From assembly GCA_025728315.1 (NCBI GenBank), contig JAOBJW010000001.1, positions 62,001-126,000 on the forward strand: a stretch of 64,000 bases of DNA. The letters run 5' to 3'. The DNA comes from Candidatus Lightella neohaematopini (lineage in GTDB: Bacteria; Pseudomonadota; Gammaproteobacteria; Enterobacterales; Enterobacteriaceae). Under the pieces are notes generated by a model. It made no database searches, was not told the DNA's origin, and saw only the letters and a program-made list of their open reading frames with translations. This document shows positions 1 to 10,422 of this stretch, one piece after another; position 1 is the stretch's first letter; each line of letters opens with the position of its first letter. A program made the position numbers and the translations under genes.

Positions 1-1
1 A

Positions 2-874
2 TATTATTTTTCTGTACCGATAATAATTATCGGTAATATTACTGTTGGTGGTAATGGAAAAACACCGATGGTTATATGGTTAGTAAATAAATTAAAACGT
101 AGAGGTTGGAAAGTAGGTGTTATTACTAGAGGTTATGGTGGTAATATAAAATATCCTTGTATTGTTACAAACAATACAAATAGTAAACAATGTGGGGATG
201 AGGCTATATTAATATGGCAACGAACTAATGTTCCAGTAGTAGTTGCTAAAAAAAGAGTATTGGCTGCTAACAAATTAATAGAATTATATAACTTAGATAT
301 TATTATTAGTGATGATGGATTACAACATTATTCATTAGGAAGAAATATAGAATGGATAATAATAAATGGATATTACCGATTTGGTAATGGTTATCTTTTA
401 CCTTCAGGACCAATGAGAGAAAGTATTAATCGTTTAAATTACTCAAAGGTAACTATAGTAAACAATGGATTACTTCAACGTAATGAAATCCCTATGTTTA
501 TTAAAACTTATAACGTAATAAATTTATATAATAAAAAAAGTTTACCTATTAGTAAATTTAAATTTAATAAAATAATATTAATAGCTGGTATAGGATATCC
601 TAAAATTTTTTTTAATATGGTAAAATACATAGGTATACTTCCAATAAGAGAAGTATCTTTCCTTGACCATCAAGAATATAATCAATCTATGTTAGATTCA
701 TTAACTTATTGTAGTACAGAACAATTATTAATGACAGAAAAAGATGCTATTAAATGTCAAAAGTTTGCTCGTGAAAATTGGTGGTATTTGCCAATATATG
801 TACATATACCATTAAAAATAAGTAATAGGCTATTAAACAATATAGAATATCATATTTTAAAATATAAACAATAG
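2..874 (+). CDS. lpxK: Tetraacyldisaccharide 4'-kinase (5'-partial)
   Basis: LpxK phosphorylates the 4' position of the lipid A disaccharide precursor at the inner membrane. The open frame runs in from the window edge, so the gene is 5'-partial. The Walker A loop GGNGKTP lies at about positions 47-67, upstream of the first in-frame ATG at 68, so that ATG is internal and not the start. Other family hallmarks are visible: SRGYGG-like ITRGYGG, SDDGLQHY, the LPSGPMRE block and MTEKDAIKC near the C-terminus. It is followed by ycaR and kdsB as in E. coli. Identity is clear from motif order; the missing N-terminus (membrane anchor) lies outside the window. Confidence 0.95.
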   Translation, partial: YYFSVPIIIIGNITVGGNGKTPMVIWLVNKLKRRGWKVGVITRGYGGNIKYPCIVTNNTNSKQCGDEAILIWQRTNVPVVVAKKRVLAANKLIELYNLDIIISDDGLQHYSLGRNIEWIIINGYYRFGNGYLLPSGPMRESINRLNYSKVTIVNNGLLQRNEIPMFIKTYNVINLYNKKSLPISKFKFNKIILIAGIGYPKIFFNMVKYIGILPIREVSFLDHQEYNQSMLDSLTYCSTEQLLMTEKDAIKCQKFARENWWYLPIYVHIPLKISNRLLNNIEYHILKYKQ

Positions 875-904
875 AATTTAAATATTTTAAAAATTTATAA
901 ATTT

Positions 905-1066
905 ATGATAAATAAAGAGTTACTAAAAATTATTGTGTGTCCAGTTTGTAAAAATAAACTATTTTTAAAAAAAAGGAAAGAATTAGTTTGTGTTATTGAT
1001 TCATTAGCTTATCCTATATTAGATAATATACCTATACTGATAAAAGATAAAGCAAGGAAATTTTAG
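905..1066 (+). CDS. ycaR: YcaR/Trm112-family small protein
   Basis: A 53-residue ORF, ATG at 905 and TAG at 1064-1066, sits exactly where ycaR lies in E. coli, between lpxK and kdsB. The sequence matches the family pattern: LLKIIVCPVCKNKL, then ELVCVIDSLAYPILDNIPIL. The CPVC pair resembles a half zinc-ribbon, and the 'AYPI.D.IPILI' tail is typical of UPF0434/Trm112-like proteins. Trm112 proteins in other organisms partner methyltransferases; the job of bacterial YcaR is not settled. Spacing to kdsB is only 6 bases, so it is likely cotranscribed with it. Confidence 0.88.
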   Translation: MINKELLKIIVCPVCKNKLFLKKRKELVCVIDSLAYPILDNIPILIKDKARKF

Positions 1067-1072
1067 TAAAAA

Positions 1073-1798
1073 ATGAGTTTTATAGTTATTATCCCTGCTA
1101 GATTAAATTCTAGTAGACTACCAAAAAAACCATTAATTACTATTAATGGCATACCAATGATAATTCATGTCATGCGTAATGCATTAAATTCATGTGCAAA
1201 TAAAGTAATAGTAGCAACTGATCATTGTAGTATTGCTAAAGTAGTAAAACAATTTGGAGGGGAAGTATATATTACTCATAATAATCACAGTTCAGGGACA
1301 GAACGTATATCTGAAGTAGTTAAATACTATAAATTATTAGATAATCAAATTATTGTTAATCTTCAAGGAGATGAACCACTAATATCATCTATACTAATTA
1401 ATCAAATCGCTAGTACATTACCAAATAAAAATTATAATATGTCAACTGTAGCAATACCAATACATAATATACAAGAAATAGTAAATCCAAATGTAGTAAA
1501 AGTAATTATTAATAAATATAATTATGCTATATACTTTACTCGTACTATTAAAAATAGTATCTCTGTTAAAAATATAGTATTAAAACATATTGGTATATAC
1601 GCCTATAATGTATCTTTTATTAGAAATTATAAAAATTTTCATAGTCCAATAGAACATATTGAAAATTTAGAACAATTAAGAGTATTATGGTATGGAGAAA
1701 AAATATATACATTAGTAATAAATGAATCAAAACCAATAGTTGGTGTTGACACATTAGAATCTTTAAATCAAGTACGATTTTTAATGAAGAATAGTTAA
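1073..1798 (+). CDS. kdsB: 3-deoxy-manno-octulosonate cytidylyltransferase (CMP-KDO synthetase)
   Basis: KdsB activates KDO with CTP to give CMP-KDO for the inner core of lipopolysaccharide. The 241-residue protein is close to the E. coli length (248). It begins with the nucleotide-binding stretch FIVIIPARLNSSRLPKKPL and keeps VATDH, SGTERISEV, VNLQGDEPLI and the C-terminal HIENLEQLRVLWYGEKI. Together with lpxK just upstream it shows that KDO-lipid A is still made. The stop is 6 bases before the convergent asnS stop. Confidence 0.96.
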   Translation: MSFIVIIPARLNSSRLPKKPLITINGIPMIIHVMRNALNSCANKVIVATDHCSIAKVVKQFGGEVYITHNNHSSGTERISEVVKYYKLLDNQIIVNLQGDEPLISSILINQIASTLPNKNYNMSTVAIPIHNIQEIVNPNVVKVIINKYNYAIYFTRTIKNSISVKNIVLKHIGIYAYNVSFIRNYKNFHSPIEHIENLEQLRVLWYGEKIYTLVINESKPIVGVDTLESLNQVRFLMKNS

Positions 1799-1804
1799 AA
1801 TCAT

Positions 1805-3160
1805 TTAAAAATTAATATCATCATATATTCCTCTAGGAAATGGTATTACGTCACGTATGTTATACATACCTGTAATATATGAAATTAATCTTTCTAAACC
1901 AATACCAAAACCGGAGTGTGGAACAGTACCATATTTACGTAAATCTCTATACCACCAGTAATTTTTAGCAGAAAGATTTTTTTCTTTTAAACAAATATCT
2001 AATTTATTTAGACGTTCTTCTCGTTGTGATCCACCAGCAATTTCACCTATATCTTGAGCAATTACATCCATTGCAGCTACTGTTTTATTATCAGTATTAA
2101 CACGCATATAAAATGCTTTTATATTTTTTGGATAATTTGTTATAACAACAATATTTTTAAAATGTTCATTAGTTAGATAATTCTCATGTTCTAAAGAAAA
2201 GTCATAACCCCAAGCTATTTGTTTATTGAATTTATTTTTATATTTTTCTAATATTTGTACTGCTTCATCGTAGCTAATATGTACAAACCCATTATTAATA
2301 AAATTATTTAAACGTCTAATTAAATTTTTATTATTATTATATTTAACACAAAATTCTAAATCTTGAATTCTTTCATCTAATACATGCTTAAATATATATT
2401 TAAGCATATCTTCTGTTAAATCAATAATATTTTGAAGATCAGCAAATGCTATTTCTGGTTCTACCATCCAGAACTCTGCTAAATGTCTACTAGTATTAGA
2501 TTTTTCTGCTCTAAATACTGGTCCAAAAGTATATACTTTAGATAAAGCACAAGCATAACTTTCGATATTTAATTGACCTGATACAGTTAAGAAATATTTT
2601 TTATCAAAAAATTTTTTATTATTTGTTAATACACTAAACATAGTACTATAACCTTCTGTATCTATACTAGTAATAATTGGTGTTGTTACTAAAATAAAAT
2701 TATTTTTATTCATAAAATTATGTATAGCAGTAAATACTGTACTTCTTATACGAGTTATAGCACTAAAAATATTAGTTCTTATTCTCAAATGAGCAAATTT
2801 ACGTAAGTGTTCCAAACTATGTAATTTAGCTGATATTGGATAATTACGTGGGTTATCTACCCATCCAGTAACTAATACTGATGTAGCTTGCATTTCATAA
2901 CTTTGTTTACTTTTTGGAGATTTAATAATTAAACCATTTACTTGTACAGAACAACCAGAAGTTAATTTTAGTATTTTACTATAATTCTTAATATTACTCT
3001 TAATAATGATTTGTAAATTACTAATGCATGAACCATCATTTATATTAAGAAAAGAAATACCTATTTTAGAATCACGACGTGTTTTAACCCAACCACATAC
3101 TGTAATATGTTGATTCGTAAATAACCCATTAATAATATTTTTTATACAAATTTTGTACAT
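1805..3160 (-). CDS. asnS: Asparaginyl-tRNA synthetase
   Basis: AsnRS is a class IIb synthetase that charges tRNA-Asn. The 451-residue protein (E. coli 466) has an N-terminal OB-fold anticodon-binding domain (roughly residues 1-110, with VCGWVKTRRDSK). The class II catalytic core follows: motif 2 is in GPVFRAEKSNTSRHLAEF and motif 3 in GFGIGLERLISYITG. The C-terminal IRDVIPFPR is typical of AsnRS. It reads from an ATG at 3160, convergent with kdsB, as in the E. coli kdsB-asnS neighbourhood minus many deleted genes. The gene is intact. Confidence 0.97.
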   Translation of the reverse strand: MYKICIKNIINGLFTNQHITVCGWVKTRRDSKIGISFLNINDGSCISNLQIIIKSNIKNYSKILKLTSGCSVQVNGLIIKSPKSKQSYEMQATSVLVTGWVDNPRNYPISAKLHSLEHLRKFAHLRIRTNIFSAITRIRSTVFTAIHNFMNKNNFILVTTPIITSIDTEGYSTMFSVLTNNKKFFDKKYFLTVSGQLNIESYACALSKVYTFGPVFRAEKSNTSRHLAEFWMVEPEIAFADLQNIIDLTEDMLKYIFKHVLDERIQDLEFCVKYNNNKNLIRRLNNFINNGFVHISYDEAVQILEKYKNKFNKQIAWGYDFSLEHENYLTNEHFKNIVVITNYPKNIKAFYMRVNTDNKTVAAMDVIAQDIGEIAGGSQREERLNKLDICLKEKNLSAKNYWWYRDLRKYGTVPHSGFGIGLERLISYITGMYNIRDVIPFPRGIYDDINF

Positions 3161-4560
3161 TTAATAACTAACATAGTTTTATTTATGAAATAAAAAATTA
3201 ATTTAATATTAACTACATTATAATAATATTCTATAAAATTAAAATATAAATAATTTCTTAGTTACTTATTATTATTTTAATACTATTATTAAATTTAGTT
3301 AATTTACTAACGTATCAATAAATAATTATAATTTATTTTCAAATATCAAAACCTAATTAATAAATTAATACACTTATATTAATAATTATATATATGAATT
3401 AAAAATATTAAGTATTTATTATAATCCAAACTGGATATTAAAAGATATAAATTTTGTTATATTAAACTTATTTAAAAGTACATAAAATAAATTATTATCT
3501 ATATTTTTAATATAAAATGATACAATAATTTAGTTTTAGTTGCTTTAGATATAAAATTATATTTTAATTATTATTCATAATATTTTAAAAAATAGTAAAA
3601 ACCAATATTATTATTATTTATCAAACAAGTTATTAATAACAAATAAACTAAAATAACTAAAGCGTATTTTTTTGGCCAAAAATTAAATTTGTCTTACACA
3701 TAGCATTATTTATTAATAGTAAACGATAATAAATAAAATTAGATAAATATTTAATATAAGTCAAAGAAATAAGAATTCGATTTTTATATTACATAAATTA
3801 AATATTAGTTTAGATATGTTATTAATAACATTATTATAATTTTCATACTTTCTGATCATACTACATTTTAACATCTAATAAACAGCATTATAATTATTAC
3901 TTTTTTATGAAAAAAGTATCATAATAACATACTTAGATAGAACTTAATATATATATTATTATTATGTATTAATTTTGTGTTAATTTCAGTCTGTATAATT
4001 ATATATTTATATTTAATATAATATGTATAAATATTTATATAATCTTTAATACTAAAAATATTATTAGTAATTAATAATTTTACTTTTAATACTATGTCTT
4101 TTAATGATATTACTACTAAATTTTCCTCAAAAAAATATATTTTTTATATTAGTATAATTAATAATTATTATATACTCACTTAATATTTTTAAAATATAAA
4201 AACTTGCATTATTAATAACATAATTAAAGTTATTAATAGTGCTAGCACTAATTTTAATAACTTCTTATATTTATATTTATATAAAGTAATATTTTTAGTA
4301 GAGTTATATATCTAACTAATTTACACTAAATATTTAAATTTTTTAATATCTTGAACTACTGTAATTAATAATAGATATAGTTTTAATATTACCTAAATTA
4401 TTAGTGGTGATTTAGTTATTATTGTAATTCTTATCTTTTTGTAAAATAGTAAGCTAATAAATCTATTAATATCATTACTATCAATTACAATATTAAACAT
4501 AATGAATTAAATTAGTTAAGTTAATTTTAATATGTGTTTTATTAAAAATAATTTATAATT
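3161..4560. other. Long non-coding, decayed tract
   Basis: About 1.4 kb of almost pure A/T with stop codons in every frame and no ORF I could match to a family. It follows the ubiH remnant on the minus strand, so by synteny it may hold the eroded remains of ubiI or neighbouring genes, but I could not align any part of it. One hydrophobic stretch on the minus strand near 3630-3700 could be an old membrane segment; this is weak. Confidence 0.5.
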
Positions 4561-4569
4561 GGTATATTT

Positions 4570-5640
4570 TTTCCTAGCAAAAACTAATATTTTTTTATTT
4601 TTTAATAAGTTTATTCTTACTAGTTTTAAATAAGTTAAAGTATTAGTAATTAGAATAGTTTTAGCTTAATCATATTATCTATCTTGTTTATATTGATTAA
4701 ACATATTTAAATAATATTCATAATCGTGGATATCATATAAATTAATTAAATATATTAAACTTCTTATAGCTAAATTAAATCCTTGTACTTCAACAGGATG
4801 TATAGTTTTAGATATATCTCCTAACAATACCAAACAATTACTAATGTTAGTATATACCCACACTAATTTAAAAGATAAAAATTAATATTTTCTACAATAC
4901 TATTTTATCTAATCTATTTTGTAATTCATATTCTAATAAAATACATAATTTTTTGACTATTAAAATAAATATAACTTGATTTACTATTAAAACACCATAT
5001 TACAGAAAACAATACTTTTTATTGGTAATAATATTAATCCACTTTTAATAATAATTTCAAATAATGTATTAGATTAAAATATACTAGTATTAATTATGTA
5101 ATAATTGCTGTTTGATAATAATTTAATATACTATAACTTATATTAAGTAATTTTACTATTTCTGATGGAGCAACATCAGCAATAATAATATATTTTTATT
5201 TAGAGTAATTGTCACGTCATTATCTGTATTTTTTTATACTATTAATATTTGTATTATTGCAAATATTAATATTATGATAATTATTTATTATCTTAAAAAA
5301 TACTAATGTTATAATACTTAGTTTAATTGTATATCCTAAACCGGTATATCATAATCTTTGGCTAAAATATTTATGTTGTTACGAAAATTAATATCAAAAA
5401 TTTTTGTTTTATATATAGGATATACATAAGGTTTTATATTAAACTAAATATTAATCTTATTTAAGACTTTATAAGTAAAAATATGATATAATAATAGTAC
5501 AATTAATAAAAATACTTTTTCTTAAATTAATTAAATTCATTTGATTTATTTTACGACAATTTTTTTAGTTAATAAAGCAAAAACAACATTAACTATTCCA
5601 CCACCTATAATTGTAATAGATATAATTCCATTAAAAATTA
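4570..5640 (-). pseudogene. ubiH: ubiH remnant (2-octaprenyl-6-methoxyphenol hydroxylase)
   Basis: UbiH is an FAD monooxygenase of ubiquinone synthesis. No intact frame is left, but fragments occur in the right order and at about the right spacing on the minus strand. The dinucleotide-binding start SITIIGGGIV is near 5595-5625. An IIIADVAPSE piece matching the 'ADGTHS' region is near 5160-5195. The C-terminal FAD site LLGDISKTIHPVEVQGFNL lies within a short open frame at 4675-4863. Past that frame's stop the similarity goes on through two in-frame stops (ILITNTLTYL near 4625-4660). Its position next to rpiA agrees with the E. coli ubiH...serA-rpiA order. Confidence 0.8.
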
Positions 5641-5776
5641 AATTTAAATTATTACATATTATTTTTTAATTATAACTAAATAAATAATAACTTAATATCT
5701 AAAATTTAAATAATAGCTTAGAATTTTTAAAATTGTTAAATATAAAATACTACATTAATAAATATAATATTAATTT

Positions 5777-6439
5777 TTAAGAAAATTTAGTAATACTACC
5801 ATCACAATTTCCTACCAAAACAATATCAGCTATTCTTTGTGTAAATAATCCAACAGTAACAATTCCTGGAATATTATTTAATTTTCTTTCGATTAATTTA
5901 ACATTATTTAAATCCAATTTATATATATCTATTATTAGATTATTATGATCAGTAATTGTATTACTACGTAAAATAGGAACACCTCCAACACATTTTCTTA
6001 TTTTATTAATAATTAATGGATATGAAAATGGTATAATTTCTACTGGAACTGGAAAATGGCCTAATTTTTTTACTAGTTTACTATTATTAATAATACATAT
6101 AAATCTTTTAGATAAAGAAGAAATAATTTTTTCATTTGTTAATGCCGATCCACCACCTTTAATCATATACATATTATTATCAATTTCATCTGCACTATCT
6201 ACATAGATATCAATATTTTTTACTGAATTAATATCAACTACTGGTATATTTAATTGATTTAATTGATAAGATGATTTATAGGAACTAGATACTGTTTTAT
6301 TAATATAATGTTTAATTTTTACTAATTCTTTAATAAAATAAGATACAGTACTACCAGAACCAATACCAATAATACTATTAGGTTTTATATACTTAATTAC
6401 TTCTATACCTAAACGTTTTTTTATTTCATTTTCTTTCAT
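5777..6439 (-). CDS. rpiA: Ribose-5-phosphate isomerase A
   Basis: RpiA interconverts ribose-5-phosphate and ribulose-5-phosphate in the non-oxidative pentose phosphate pathway. The 220-residue protein has the full E. coli length (219). It carries IGIGSGSTV for phosphate binding, the VDSADEID active-site loop and the catalytic KGGGSALTNEKI segment. It starts with ATG at 6439. The remnant downstream on the same strand is ubiH; serA, which lies beside rpiA in E. coli, has gone. Confidence 0.97.
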   Translation of the reverse strand: MKENEIKKRLGIEVIKYIKPNSIIGIGSGSTVSYFIKELVKIKHYINKTVSSSYKSSYQLNQLNIPVVDINSVKNIDIYVDSADEIDNNMYMIKGGGSALTNEKIISSLSKRFICIINNSKLVKKLGHFPVPVEIIPFSYPLIINKIRKCVGGVPILRSNTITDHNNLIIDIYKLDLNNVKLIERKLNNIPGIVTVGLFTQRIADIVLVGNCDGSITKFS

Positions 6440-6675
6440 AATTTTTAAAAATTAATAATAGTAATACTAATAATAGATTATATAATCTAAAATTAAGTAA
6501 TAAATTAAATTTAATTTATTAAATAATATAAATTTTATATCTTAATAATAAATATTTATTTAATAAATTTTGCAATTTTTATATTATATTATTTAAATTA
6601 ATATTAAGTAAATAATAATATTTATTTAATTTTAATTATATTACTTAAATATAAGTAACAAGTTATGCAATTTAA

Positions 6676-7401
6676 ATGAATAATAAATTAATTACATTTG
6701 TACTTATTATTAGCATAATAATATTAACTATATTTCTATTTGTTAATAATAAAAAAAGAAAAATTTATAATTTTAAAGAAATTAAAAAATTAGCTGTATT
6801 AGTTAATAAAAATATTCCTGGTACATTTTATTGTGGCTGTAAGATTAATTGGCATGGTTATCGAGGAACACCAGAATTATTTTCTTGTGGATACAGAATT
6901 AGAAGTAATTACTTAAGAGCTAATAGAATAGAATGGGAACATGTTGTACCAGCTTGGAAATTTGGTCATAATATGAAATGTTGGTTACATGGTGGTCGTA
7001 AAAATTGTGATAATGATTTTAATTATCAAAAAATAGCAACTGACTTACATAATTTACAACCAGTTATAGGTGAAATAAATGCCGATAGAAAAAATTATGA
7101 ATATAATCAATGGATTGGTAATTATGGTAGTTATTATGGTAATTGCAAAATAAAAATAAATTTTAAGACAAAACAAGTAGACCCACCTCTAACTACTAGA
7201 GGTATAATAGCTAGAACATATCTATATATGTATGATAAATATCATATAATATTATCAAATCGACAGTTATCATTATTTAATAAATGGAATGTTTTATATC
7301 CAGTAACTAAATGGGAATGTTATAGAAATAAACGTATAACTTTAATACAAGGAAATAGTAATCCTTACATAGAGCAAGCTTGTAAAAATAAAAATTATTA
7401 A
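6676..7401 (+). CDS. endA: Endonuclease I (EndA), apparently membrane-anchored
   Basis: EndA is a periplasmic DNA endonuclease in E. coli. The 241-residue protein keeps the family core: GTFYCGCKINW, the catalytic block RIEWEHVVPAWKFGH, GGRKNC, DLHNLQPVIGEINADR, RGIIARTYLYM, and the C-terminal YPVTKWECYRNKRI. Paired cysteines typical of the secreted enzyme are retained. The N-terminus (residues about 5-24) is a long hydrophobic helix followed by NNKKRK, with no clear signal-peptidase I site, so it may stay anchored. rsmE follows after 11 bases, as in E. coli. Confidence 0.95.
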   Translation: MNNKLITFVLIISIIILTIFLFVNNKKRKIYNFKEIKKLAVLVNKNIPGTFYCGCKINWHGYRGTPELFSCGYRIRSNYLRANRIEWEHVVPAWKFGHNMKCWLHGGRKNCDNDFNYQKIATDLHNLQPVIGEINADRKNYEYNQWIGNYGSYYGNCKIKINFKTKQVDPPLTTRGIIARTYLYMYDKYHIILSNRQLSLFNKWNVLYPVTKWECYRNKRITLIQGNSNPYIEQACKNKNY

Positions 7402-7412
7402 TTGATATTTAA

Positions 7413-8156
7413 ATGCGTATACCTAGAATATATTTTCCTAATAATTGTATAATTGGAGAAATATTAGTCTTAAATAAAGACATTACACATTATATTATAC
7501 ATGTTCTAAGAATGAAAAAAGATAATATTATAGAATTATTTAATGGTAATAATATTGTATACCAAACAAAAATTATTGATTTAAATAAATATAACAGAAT
7601 CAGATTAATTGTATTATATAAAATATATAAAAGTAAAGAATCACATATAAAGTTACATTTAGCGCAATTATTACTTAATACAAAAAAAATGGAATTTATT
7701 ATTCAAAAATCAGTTGAATTGGGAGTAAATACTGTTACCCCAATAATACCTAAAGATTATAATATTAATAAACTTAATTTATTAAATACTAAAATTAAAC
7801 GCTGGCAAAATATTATTATTAATAGTTGTGCTCAATGTGGACGTAACAAAATTATGAAAATAAAAAAACCACAGCCTTTAATAGATTGGTGTTCTCTACT
7901 AAAAGAAAAAAATATAAAAATATTTTTTAGTCCATACAGTAATAATAATATAAATAAATTAAAAAAATTATCATTAATTAATGAAATTTATTTTTTAATC
8001 GGGTCAGAAAGTGGTATATCTAAGGAAGATAATTTAGTTATTAATAACTATAAATTTTTTAATATAACTTTAGGACCAAGAATTTTACGTGTGGAAACTG
8101 CCGTAATAAGTGCTGTAACTATTTTACAAACTATATTCGGTGATATGGGAAGTTAA
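7413..8156 (+). CDS. rsmE: 16S rRNA (uracil-1498-N3)-methyltransferase
   Basis: RsmE methylates U1498 of 16S rRNA. The 247-residue protein (E. coli 243) has the N-terminal PUA-like region (RIPRIYF, THYIIHVLRMKK) and a C-terminal SPOUT fold. The SAM-binding knot is visible as LIGSESGISKEDN and LGPRILRVETAVISAVTILQ. EFIIQKSVELGV in the middle is also characteristic. The endA-rsmE pair is the E. coli arrangement; gshB, which follows in E. coli, is absent as an ORF. Confidence 0.95.
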   Translation: MRIPRIYFPNNCIIGEILVLNKDITHYIIHVLRMKKDNIIELFNGNNIVYQTKIIDLNKYNRIRLIVLYKIYKSKESHIKLHLAQLLLNTKKMEFIIQKSVELGVNTVTPIIPKDYNINKLNLLNTKIKRWQNIIINSCAQCGRNKIMKIKKPQPLIDWCSLLKEKNIKIFFSPYSNNNINKLKKLSLINEIYFLIGSESGISKEDNLVINNYKFFNITLGPRILRVETAVISAVTILQTIFGDMGS

Positions 8157-9100
8157 TTTATAATTAAATTAAATTCAATCATAAATTTAGTAAAATTAAT
8201 AAAACATAGTATTTTACTATATTATTAATGATTTAGCATACGAATTATGTTATTTATTATATATAAGATATTTTCTATTCAATAGAAATAAACTATTAAT
8301 AAATAATTATCTAATAAAAATATAAAAAAGTTATAATGATTAATATTAATTTTATAATAAAAATAATTAGTTTTATACTTAATTAAAATATAAATATCTA
8401 TAAGTTAATAATAATTATTTTTATATAACTTATATATCAAAATAAGAATAAACATAATAGTATTAATTTTTAACAAAAATCCAATTTATATAATTAAAAG
8501 AAGGTGTTACTATCTTAATTCTTATCAAAAATATTTTAAATATTATTACTACCTATAAAATGATATAAAATTACTAATAAATATGAAAGTATTATTTTAA
8601 ATTAAATTATATAGATAGTAATTTATTATTTATTATAAATAACAATATTAATCTCTCTATTAATATACTATAATAATTAATAATATTAATAAGTTTTATG
8701 TTACTTAGAAGTTTTTTTAGTTCGTTAATAAACTATTAATGGTTAATAAAACTAGAATGTTATATATTTTAATTTATTTTCTAAATTAAATAATTAATTA
8801 TTAATTAATATTATTATAAAAACAATAATAAAAGAAAATATTATATAAACATATAATAATGATTATAAAAATTTTAATAGTTTATCTTCTATTTTAGTTA
8901 AAAATAGATTAATATTTATTTAATTAAAATATAACAAATAAGAAATACAGTAACTAAAATTAATATTACTAATCTAGTGTTTATAAAAAATATAAAACAT
9001 TATTAATATACCCATTATAAATAAACTAATAAATTATATTAAAATATATTATAAAAAGATTAATAATTTATTATATAATTTTATACTATATTAAATAATA
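8157..9100. other. 944-base non-coding spacer at the gshB position
   Basis: No ORF of recognisable function on either strand; stops are frequent in all frames. The spacer lies between rsmE and yqgE, where E. coli has gshB (glutathione synthetase, about 0.95 kb), and its length is nearly that of the missing gene. I could not align convincing GshB motifs, so decay of gshB in place is inferred from position and length only. Confidence 0.45.
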
Positions 9101-9667
9101 ATGAATTTACAGAATCATTTTTTAGTAGCTATGCCGACATTAACAGATCCATTATTTAAGGGATCTGTCGTGTATATTTGTGAACATAATTATGAAGGTG
9201 CCATGGGGCTTATTATTAATAAGCCAGTAGTATATTTTACTATAGAAAATATTCTAGATAAGTTAAAAATTAAACCTAAAATTTCGGATAATTATGATTC
9301 TAAATTGAAAAATCCAGTATTTGTTGGTGGTCCGATAGCAGATGATAGAGGTTTTATATTACATACTCCATGTAATAAATTTAATTCTAGTATTAGCATA
9401 TCATCTCAAACGATGATTACAACATCTAAAGATATATTAGAAACTTTGGGTACTGATAATCAACCAGATAATATATTGGTTGCATTAGGATATTCTAGTT
9501 GGGGGCAAGAACAATTAGAACATGAATTATTAGATAATAGTTGGCTAATTACTCCAGCTAATACAGAAATATTATTTCATACACCAATAACACATCGTTG
9601 GCGTAATGCTGCAAAAATTATTGGTATAGATATTTATAACATTTCTAGTCAAATTGGACATGGTTAA
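9101..9667 (+). CDS. yqgE: UPF0301 family protein YqgE (AlgH-like)
   Basis: The 188-residue protein matches the UPF0301/AlgH family in length and motifs: [25 protein letters not shown], then [41 protein letters not shown] and NSWLI. The biochemical function of the family is not established. It overlaps the next gene (ruvX) by 8 bases, the same gene pair as in E. coli, which suggests a translationally coupled operon. Confidence 0.93.
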   Translation: MNLQNHFLVAMPTLTDPLFKGSVVYICEHNYEGAMGLIINKPVVYFTIENILDKLKIKPKISDNYDSKLKNPVFVGGPIADDRGFILHTPCNKFNSSISISSQTMITTSKDILETLGTDNQPDNILVALGYSSWGQEQLEHELLDNSWLITPANTEILFHTPITHRWRNAAKIIGIDIYNISSQIGHG

Positions 9668-10100
9668 TAAAGTAATAATTGCAATGGCTTTTGATTTTGG
9701 AATCACTAATATTGGTATTGCAATTGGACAATCCATTACTTATACTGCCCAACCAGTTACTACATTAAAAACTAATTATGGTATTCCGATATGGAATAAA
9801 TTAATACCATTAGTAAATATTTGGTCACCTAATATATTAATTGTTGGTTTACCTATTAATATGGATAATAATGAACAAAATATAACTATTAAAGCTCGTA
9901 ATTTTGCTAATTTATTAAATAATAAGTTTAATATATCAGTAGAATTACATGATGAACGATTAACAACTAAAGAAGCACGTTTATTATTAAAAAATAAACA
10001 TTATAAAACAAATAAAATAAAAATTGATATTATTAATCAATTATCAGCAGTTTTAATACTTGAAAGTTGGTTTAGAAAAAAATTTTTTAAATATTATTGA
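9660..10100 (+). CDS. ruvX: Putative pre-16S rRNA nuclease (YqgF/RuvX)
   Basis: YqgF is an RNase H-fold nuclease implicated in maturing the 5' end of 16S rRNA. The frame is open from a TTG at 9654, but the ATG at 9660 gives the better start ([14 protein letters not shown]) and overlaps the yqgE stop. Motifs are clear: [17 protein letters not shown] (first catalytic Asp), [12 protein letters not shown], and [12 protein letters not shown] (second acidic site). At 146 residues it is slightly longer than the E. coli protein (138). Confidence 0.94.
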   Translation: MVNKVIIAMAFDFGITNIGIAIGQSITYTAQPVTTLKTNYGIPIWNKLIPLVNIWSPNILIVGLPINMDNNEQNITIKARNFANLLNNKFNISVELHDERLTTKEARLLLKNKHYKTNKIKIDIINQLSAVLILESWFRKKFFKYY

Positions 10101-10422
10101 TAACAATTTAAAATATTAATATTAATCCATTTCTAGAATTATATAATAAATTAATAAAATATTTTATTAAAGTTTATAATTTAGTAAACTAAATATTGTA
10201 ATATGATACTTACTTAATATTTATAAATATTTATTTAATTAAGTCATAAATATTTTTTTAAACAAAATATATATTATTACGTTAATTAGTGAAAACTAAA
10301 TTTAAATTAATATTTATAAAATTATAATTTTATTTTAATTATTTAATATAATAATTATAGATAATCTCTGTTATTTTTGTTTTGGCTTATAAATACAATT
10401 CTTTAGTAAGGAATAAATTAAA
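10101..10422. other. 322-base spacer, no gene seen
   Basis: AT-rich sequence between ruvX and proC with no supported ORF or RNA. A Shine-Dalgarno-like TAAGGA at 10407-10412 precedes the proC GTG start by 10 bases. In related genomes pilT/yggS-type genes can sit here; no trace was recognised. Confidence 0.5.

Noticed and set aside
4675..4863. 62-residue frame as a stand-alone small gene
   Set aside because: Its sequence is the C-terminal FAD motif of UbiH, and similarity continues beyond both ends through stops, so it belongs to the pseudogene.
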